From contig CAYRSC010000002.1 in NCBI GenBank assembly GCA_964427155.1, positions 1-64,000 of the forward strand: a stretch of DNA of 64,000 nucleotides, read 5' to 3'. Under the pieces are notes generated by a model. The model was not told the origin of the DNA, did not search any database, and saw only the letters and a program-made list of their open reading frames with translations. Shown here in pieces: positions 59,937 to 64,000 of the stretch. Every line of letters starts with the position of its first letter. Position 1 is the stretch's first letter. The translations under genes were made by a program, and so were the position numbers. This DNA is from Desulfothermus sp964427155. GTDB taxonomy: Bacteria > Desulfobacterota > Desulfovibrionia > Desulfovibrionales > Desulfothermaceae.

Positions 59937-61166
59937 ATGGGGTTGGAACTAAAGAAGTCAATAGAGACCATTAGTAAAGAGAGGAGAATAGATAGAGATG
60001 TCCTCATTGATACCCTGGAGGAGGCGGTGCGGGTTGCAGTAAATAAGAAGTTTCACAATCGGCTGGATATTGAGGTGAATTATAATGAAGAGACCGGGGA
60101 TATGGAGGTATATCAATTTAAGCGAGTGGTGGAAGAGGTGGAAGATCCAGATAGGGAGATAACCCTGGAGGAGGCAAAGGAGATAGATCCAAATGTCCAG
60201 TTGGATGATGAAGTGGGATTTAAGCTGGAGATAGAGGATCTGGGAAGGATAGCGGCCCAGTCTGCCAAACAGGTTATTATCCAGAGGATGAGAGATGCTG
60301 AGCAGGAGATTATCTATGAAGAATTTAAGGATAGGGTAGGAGAGATAGTGAGTGGTACTGTCCAGAGGAAGGAGCGGGCAGGACTTATTGTGAATCTTGG
60401 AAGGACAGAGGCCCTTCTTCCCAGGGAAGAGCAGATACCCACAGAACATTATAAGAGGGGTGATAGGGTAGAAGGTTACATAATTGAGGTAAAAAAGGAA
60501 GGACGTGGGCCTCAAATCATTATATCTCGTTCTCATCCAGAATATATGGAGGCGCTATTTAGAAGGGAGGTGCCTGAGGTAAGTGATGGGACTATAAAAA
60601 TTATGGGGATTGCCAGGGACCCAGGTATAAGGGCAAAGGTGGCCCTCTATTCCAAGGATAGAGATGTGGATCCCATAGGGGCGTGTGTTGGTGTGAGGGG
60701 CTCCCGAATAAATAAGATAATTCAGGAGTTTAAGGGGGAAAAGATAGACCTGGTGGTATGGAGTCCAAATATTACCACATACGCTGTAAATGCCCTTTCT
60801 CCCGCGCGTATATCCAGCATTACCGTGGATGAGGAGGAAAAGAGCCTGGAGGTGGTGGTCCCTGATAACCAATATTATCTGGCGGTGGGCAGGCGGGGAC
60901 AGAATGTAAAGCTTGCCAGCAGGCTCCTTGGGTGGAATATAGACATAATCACAGAAAGCAGATATGGGGAGATCTACCAGAACCGTCAGAAACTGGAACA
61001 GTTGGCATCAGTGGTGGAGATTCCTGTGGAGGCCTTTGTGGATGCAGGTTATAATTCTATAGATGACCTCATGGATGTTTCAGATGAGGACCTTATGGGG
61101 ATTGAGGGGATGGATGAAAAAAAACTCAAAGAGATGCGTTCCGCCTTAAATCTTTTGATGTCCTGA
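59937..61166 (+). CDS. nusA: Transcription termination/antitermination protein NusA
   Basis: 409 residues. N-terminal RNA-polymerase-binding domain about 1-125, S1 domain about 130-200 (GEIVSGTVQRKERAGLIVNLGRTEALLP), two KH domains with ACVGVRGSRINKI and VGRRGQNVKLASRL, then a short helix-hairpin-helix tail (AGYNSIDDLMDVSDEDLMGIEGMDE). Only one acidic-repeat-like module is present, shorter than in E. coli (495). GGTGGAGGTGG precedes the ATG. Confidence 0.96.
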   Translation: MGLELKKSIETISKERRIDRDVLIDTLEEAVRVAVNKKFHNRLDIEVNYNEETGDMEVYQFKRVVEEVEDPDREITLEEAKEIDPNVQLDDEVGFKLEIEDLGRIAAQSAKQVIIQRMRDAEQEIIYEEFKDRVGEIVSGTVQRKERAGLIVNLGRTEALLPREEQIPTEHYKRGDRVEGYIIEVKKEGRGPQIIISRSHPEYMEALFRREVPEVSDGTIKIMGIARDPGIRAKVALYSKDRDVDPIGACVGVRGSRINKIIQEFKGEKIDLVVWSPNITTYAVNALSPARISSITVDEEEKSLEVVVPDNQYYLAVGRRGQNVKLASRLLGWNIDIITESRYGEIYQNRQKLEQLASVVEIPVEAFVDAGYNSIDDLMDVSDEDLMGIEGMDEKKLKEMRSALNLLMS

Positions 61167-61170
61167 AGCC

Positions 61171-61413
61171 ATGGCCCATGTTCCAATAAGGATGTGTATT
61201 GTGTGTAAACAGAGGTATCCCAAGAAGATGCTGAGACGGTTTGTAAGTGGAGAAAAGGGTCCTGTGGAGGATGTTAAAGGGACTCTCCCTGGAAGGGGAT
61301 TTTATGTATGTAGAGACACGGAATGTGAGTTAAGGGCCCGGGAGTTTTTTAAGAAGGGCTTTGGAATAAGAAGGCCAGTAAACAAGGGACTCAGGAAGAA
61401 TAAGGGCGTGTGA
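61171..61413 (+). CDS. ylxR: YlxR-family RNA-binding protein
   Basis: 80 residues, basic. PIRMCIVCKQRYPKKMLRRFV near 5-25 is the family opening with a CxxC, and LPGRGFYVCRD near 39-49 the second motif. It lies 4 bases after nusA and 10 before infB, the classic nusA-ylxR-infB position. The cysteines may bind metal. Its role in transcription or ribosome function is not settled. Confidence 0.9.
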   Translation: MAHVPIRMCIVCKQRYPKKMLRRFVSGEKGPVEDVKGTLPGRGFYVCRDTECELRAREFFKKGFGIRRPVNKGLRKNKGV

Positions 61414-61423
61414 AGGGGGGAAT

Positions 61424-64000
61424 ATGGCCACGAAGATGCGTGTTAGGGATCTGTCCAGTGAATTAGGGATAACTAATAAGGAACTTCTGCACCTTTTAAG
61501 GGAGGAAAATATCCCTGTTAAAAGTCACATGAGTGGACTCACAGAGGAACAGGTGGCCCTGATCAGGGAAAAGTTTAAGACTCAGTCAAGTCAGGCAGTT
61601 ACTGAGAAAAAGGTGGGTGGAAATATTATTATCCGAAGGAGAAAGAAGAGCGAAAAAAGGAAAGAAGTGGTTGTTGAAGCGAAGAAGAGAGAGTCAGAGA
61701 AAGAGATAGAGGAATCACAGGCCACTTCCCCTGGAGAAGAAGGGTCTAGAGAGGTATTAATCCCTGATACCTCAGTGTCAGAGGGGGAAGAAGCTACAGA
61801 GGTCACTGTTCCCTCTAAGGATAGAGAGGAGGAAGAGGTCGCAGAAGGGGAGGGACCTGTCCCTTCAGAGCCAGGGAAAGAGAAGAGAGAAGAGGAGAGA
61901 GGGGCCCCCAGGGAGAAGAAGGAAGGAAAGAAAAAGGAGCGCGCGAAGGATAAGAGACATTTCAGGGATAAGAAAAGATTTAAGAAGAGGTGGAAAAAGA
62001 GCCCTCCAAAGGTAAAGGTGATCTCCCATCCCTCTCCTCCTCCCCAGGAGCATGCCGCAGAGGCAAGGGAAGGGGCCGATACCTCCCAGATTGAGGTGAC
62101 TCCTCCCCCGGTGGAACCTCAGCCTCCCTCACCTAAGAAAGAGAGGACAGGGAGGAAGAAGTCAAAGGGGAAAAAGGTGGTGGATGTCTCCTCCATCTAT
62201 GAGGAGATGGACAGTCGGAAACAAAAACTTGCCTGGAAGAAGAAAAAGGAATCCCATGTAGAGGATCGCACAGGGGGCAAACCCTCTTCTAAAAAGAAAA
62301 AGTCCCAGGCAAAGGGAGAAAAGGTGGAAGAGCACCCCAAGGTGAGTACTCAACCTATTAAGGCGGCAAAGAGAAAGATAAAGATAGAAGAGGCGATTCG
62401 CGTTTCAGAATTGGCCCAGAAGATGGGGGTAAAGGCCCAGCAGATAATAAAGACGCTTATGGAACTGGGAGTGATGGCAACCATTAATCAGGCCATAGAC
62501 TATGATACAGTCTCTATTGTGGCGGCAGAGTTTGGATATGAGGTGGAGAAGGTGGGGTTTTCAGAGGAAGAATATATCCTCCCCAAAGAAGAGGACAGGC
62601 CTGAAGACCTAAAGCCCCGTCCCCCTGTGGTCACCATAATGGGTCATGTGGACCATGGAAAGACCACATTATTGGACGCAATTCGGCAATCCAGGATAGT
62701 GGAGCAGGAGGCAGGTGGTATCACCCAGCACATTGGCGCCTATCATGTGAAGGTGGGGGAACATTCCATTGTATTTCTGGATACCCCTGGCCACGAGGCC
62801 TTTACTGAGATGAGGGCCAGGGGGGCACAGGTGACAGATATAGTGGTATTGATTGTGGCTGCAGACGATGGGGTAATGGATCAGACCGTGGAGGCCATTA
62901 ACCATGCCAAGGCCGCAGGTGTCCCAATTATTGTGGCAATTAACAAGATAGATAAGGAAAATGCTGATCCGGAAAGGGTAAAAAGGGAACTGGCAGACTA
63001 TGGTCTTATCCCTGAGGATTGGGGAGGGGACACCATTTTTGTGAATATCTCTGCCAAAAAGCGCCTGGGTCTAGATCAGCTCCTGGAGATGCTCCTCTTG
63101 CAGGCAGAGATATTGGAATTAAAGGCAAATCCCGATAAACGGGCCAGGGGTCATATTATTGAATCCAGGCTGGATAGAGGAAGGGGTCCTGTGGGGACTG
63201 TATTGATAAAAGAGGGGACCCTTCGCACAGGGGATGCCTTTGTATGTGGTCTCTATCATGGAAAGGTAAGGGCACTCTTTGATGACAGGGGGAAAAAGGT
63301 GGAAACCGCAGGTCCTTCTATGCCCGTGGAGGTGCAGGGCTTTGATGGGGTGCCCAACGCTGGAGATGAATTCGTGGTGGTGGAAAATGAGAAGGTGGCC
63401 AAGAGGATTGCAGAGACCCGTCAACAGAAACACCGGGAAAAGGAGCTGGCAAAGCAGACTAAGCTTACCCTGGAGACCTTTTTTAAGGCAAAGGAACAGG
63501 AAAATATCAAACATCTCAATCTCATCCTCAAGACAGATGTGCACGGTTCCTTTGAGGCCATTTCTGAGGCCCTCAACAAGCTCTCCACTGAAGAGGTAAC
63601 AGTGAAGATAATTCATGGCTCCACCGGCGCAATAAATGAAAATGATGTGAGATTGGCCTCTGCCTCCAATGCCATTATAATAGGTTTTAATGTAAGACCC
63701 ACCTCCAAGGTAAAGGAGCTAGCGGAACAAGAGGGGGTGGAGATAAGGTTTTATTCCATTATTTATGAATTGGTCAATGATATAAAGGAGGCACTTGCCG
63801 GTCTGTTGACCCCAATTAAGAAGGAGGTCTATCTGGGACAGGCAGAGGTAAGGGAGACCTTTAATATCCCGAAAGTGGGAACAGTGGCAGGATGTTTTGT
63901 GGTGGATGGAAAGATCCAGCGTACCTCCAATGTGCGTTTGTTGAGGGAGGGAGTGGTGGTCTATACGGGACGTGTTGCATCTCTGAAGAGGTTTAAGGAT
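61424..64000 (+). CDS. infB: Translation initiation factor IF-2 (3' end cut by window)
   Basis: GTPase that places initiator tRNA on the 30S subunit. 859 codons from ATG 61424 (AAGGGGGGA 2 bases upstream) to the edge, no stop yet; the family would end within about 50 residues. The N-terminal IF2N motif MRVRDLSSELGITNKELL begins the protein. Residues about 55-320 are a charged Lys/Glu/Pro-rich linker of low complexity. A second IF2N-type domain is near 325-375 (IRVSELAQKMGVKAQQIIKTL). G domain: GHVDHGKT at 407-414, DTPGHEAF, NKID. Domains II-IV follow. Full function expected. Confidence 0.95.
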   Translation, partial: MATKMRVRDLSSELGITNKELLHLLREENIPVKSHMSGLTEEQVALIREKFKTQSSQAVTEKKVGGNIIIRRRKKSEKRKEVVVEAKKRESEKEIEESQATSPGEEGSREVLIPDTSVSEGEEATEVTVPSKDREEEEVAEGEGPVPSEPGKEKREEERGAPREKKEGKKKERAKDKRHFRDKKRFKKRWKKSPPKVKVISHPSPPPQEHAAEAREGADTSQIEVTPPPVEPQPPSPKKERTGRKKSKGKKVVDVSSIYEEMDSRKQKLAWKKKKESHVEDRTGGKPSSKKKKSQAKGEKVEEHPKVSTQPIKAAKRKIKIEEAIRVSELAQKMGVKAQQIIKTLMELGVMATINQAIDYDTVSIVAAEFGYEVEKVGFSEEEYILPKEEDRPEDLKPRPPVVTIMGHVDHGKTTLLDAIRQSRIVEQEAGGITQHIGAYHVKVGEHSIVFLDTPGHEAFTEMRARGAQVTDIVVLIVAADDGVMDQTVEAINHAKAAGVPIIVAINKIDKENADPERVKRELADYGLIPEDWGGDTIFVNISAKKRLGLDQLLEMLLLQAEILELKANPDKRARGHIIESRLDRGRGPVGTVLIKEGTLRTGDAFVCGLYHGKVRALFDDRGKKVETAGPSMPVEVQGFDGVPNAGDEFVVVENEKVAKRIAETRQQKHREKELAKQTKLTLETFFKAKEQENIKHLNLILKTDVHGSFEAISEALNKLSTEEVTVKIIHGSTGAINENDVRLASASNAIIIGFNVRPTSKVKELAEQEGVEIRFYSIIYELVNDIKEALAGLLTPIKKEVYLGQAEVRETFNIPKVGTVAGCFVVDGKIQRTSNVRLLREGVVVYTGRVASLKRFKD

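Noticed and set aside
59958..60536. Minus-strand ORF of 192 codons within nusA
   Set aside because: Antisense shadow of a well-conserved gene; hydrophobic residues result from complement of charged codons.

Overview
The window is a dense, mostly housekeeping stretch of a bacterial chromosome with one accessory edge. Most genes abut or overlap by 1-40 bases. The gene set points to a Gram-negative flagellated bacterium: murein transglycosylase MltA, P- and L-ring flagellar genes flgH/flgI, and sigma-54 two-component regulators. Arginine is written mainly as AGG/AGA and isoleucine often as ATA, a bias common in thermophiles. Together with the gene mix (GatB, RecD2, type III CRISPR, ornithine decarboxylase plus SpeE), a thermophilic or anaerobic member of Thermodesulfobacteriota (Desulfobacterota) or a neighbouring phylum is my best guess. 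This is inference, not a placement.

Region 1 (1-4895, all minus strand): part of a type III CRISPR-Cas locus, transcribed cas6 - CARF protein (NE0113 family) - csx20 - cas1 - cas2 - cas2 - cas10, with cas10 cut by the window edge. Two different cas2 genes overlap by ATGA. The CARF protein and Csx20 imply cyclic-oligoadenylate signalling. No repeat-spacer array lies in the window.

Region 2 (5297-19278, mainly plus): a degenerate chorismate mutase/EPSP-synthase-like fusion, a coiled-coil ORF, a degenerate Nudix protein on the minus strand, then nadK, mltA, gatB, mtnA, der, ilvE, dnaX, ybaB, recR and recD2. Region 3 (19331-25500): tRNA-Leu(UAG), then the protein quality-control genes tig, clpP, clpX, lon. 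Region 4 (25504-28265, minus): PEBP-like protein, DedA protein, trmN6, and a lysine exporter (LysO) split into two ATGA-coupled genes.

Region 5 (28441-43778, plus): aspartate aminotransferase overlapping a histidine kinase and a sigma-54 activator; a 956-residue helicase-exonuclease that looks like B. subtilis MrfA and MrfB joined in one chain; a Gfo/Idh oxidoreductase; a DsbC/DsbG-like thioredoxin-fold protein; an ornithine-type decarboxylase with spermidine synthase; PiT phosphate permease with its DUF47 partner; a pseudouridine synthase; a J-domain zinc-ribbon protein; and a phage-type repressor whose S24 domain has lost its serine.

Region 6 (43824-47771, minus): phoR-pstB-phoU-phoB without pstS, pstC or pstA, preceded by an 11-bp-spaced direct repeat that may be a Pho box. 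The PAS-domain part of phoR is strikingly AT-rich. Region 7 (47936-59161, minus): a YkgJ-type cysteine-cluster protein, a family 2 glycosyltransferase, and the flagellar operon flgF-G-A-H-I-J-N-K-L behind a good sigma-54 promoter. FlgJ carries an M23 peptidase domain, and FlgK and FlgL carry Asp-box-like motifs in surface domains. Region 8 (59248-64000, plus): tRNA-Gly(CCC), rimP, nusA, ylxR and the 5' 859 codons of infB, which runs off the window.
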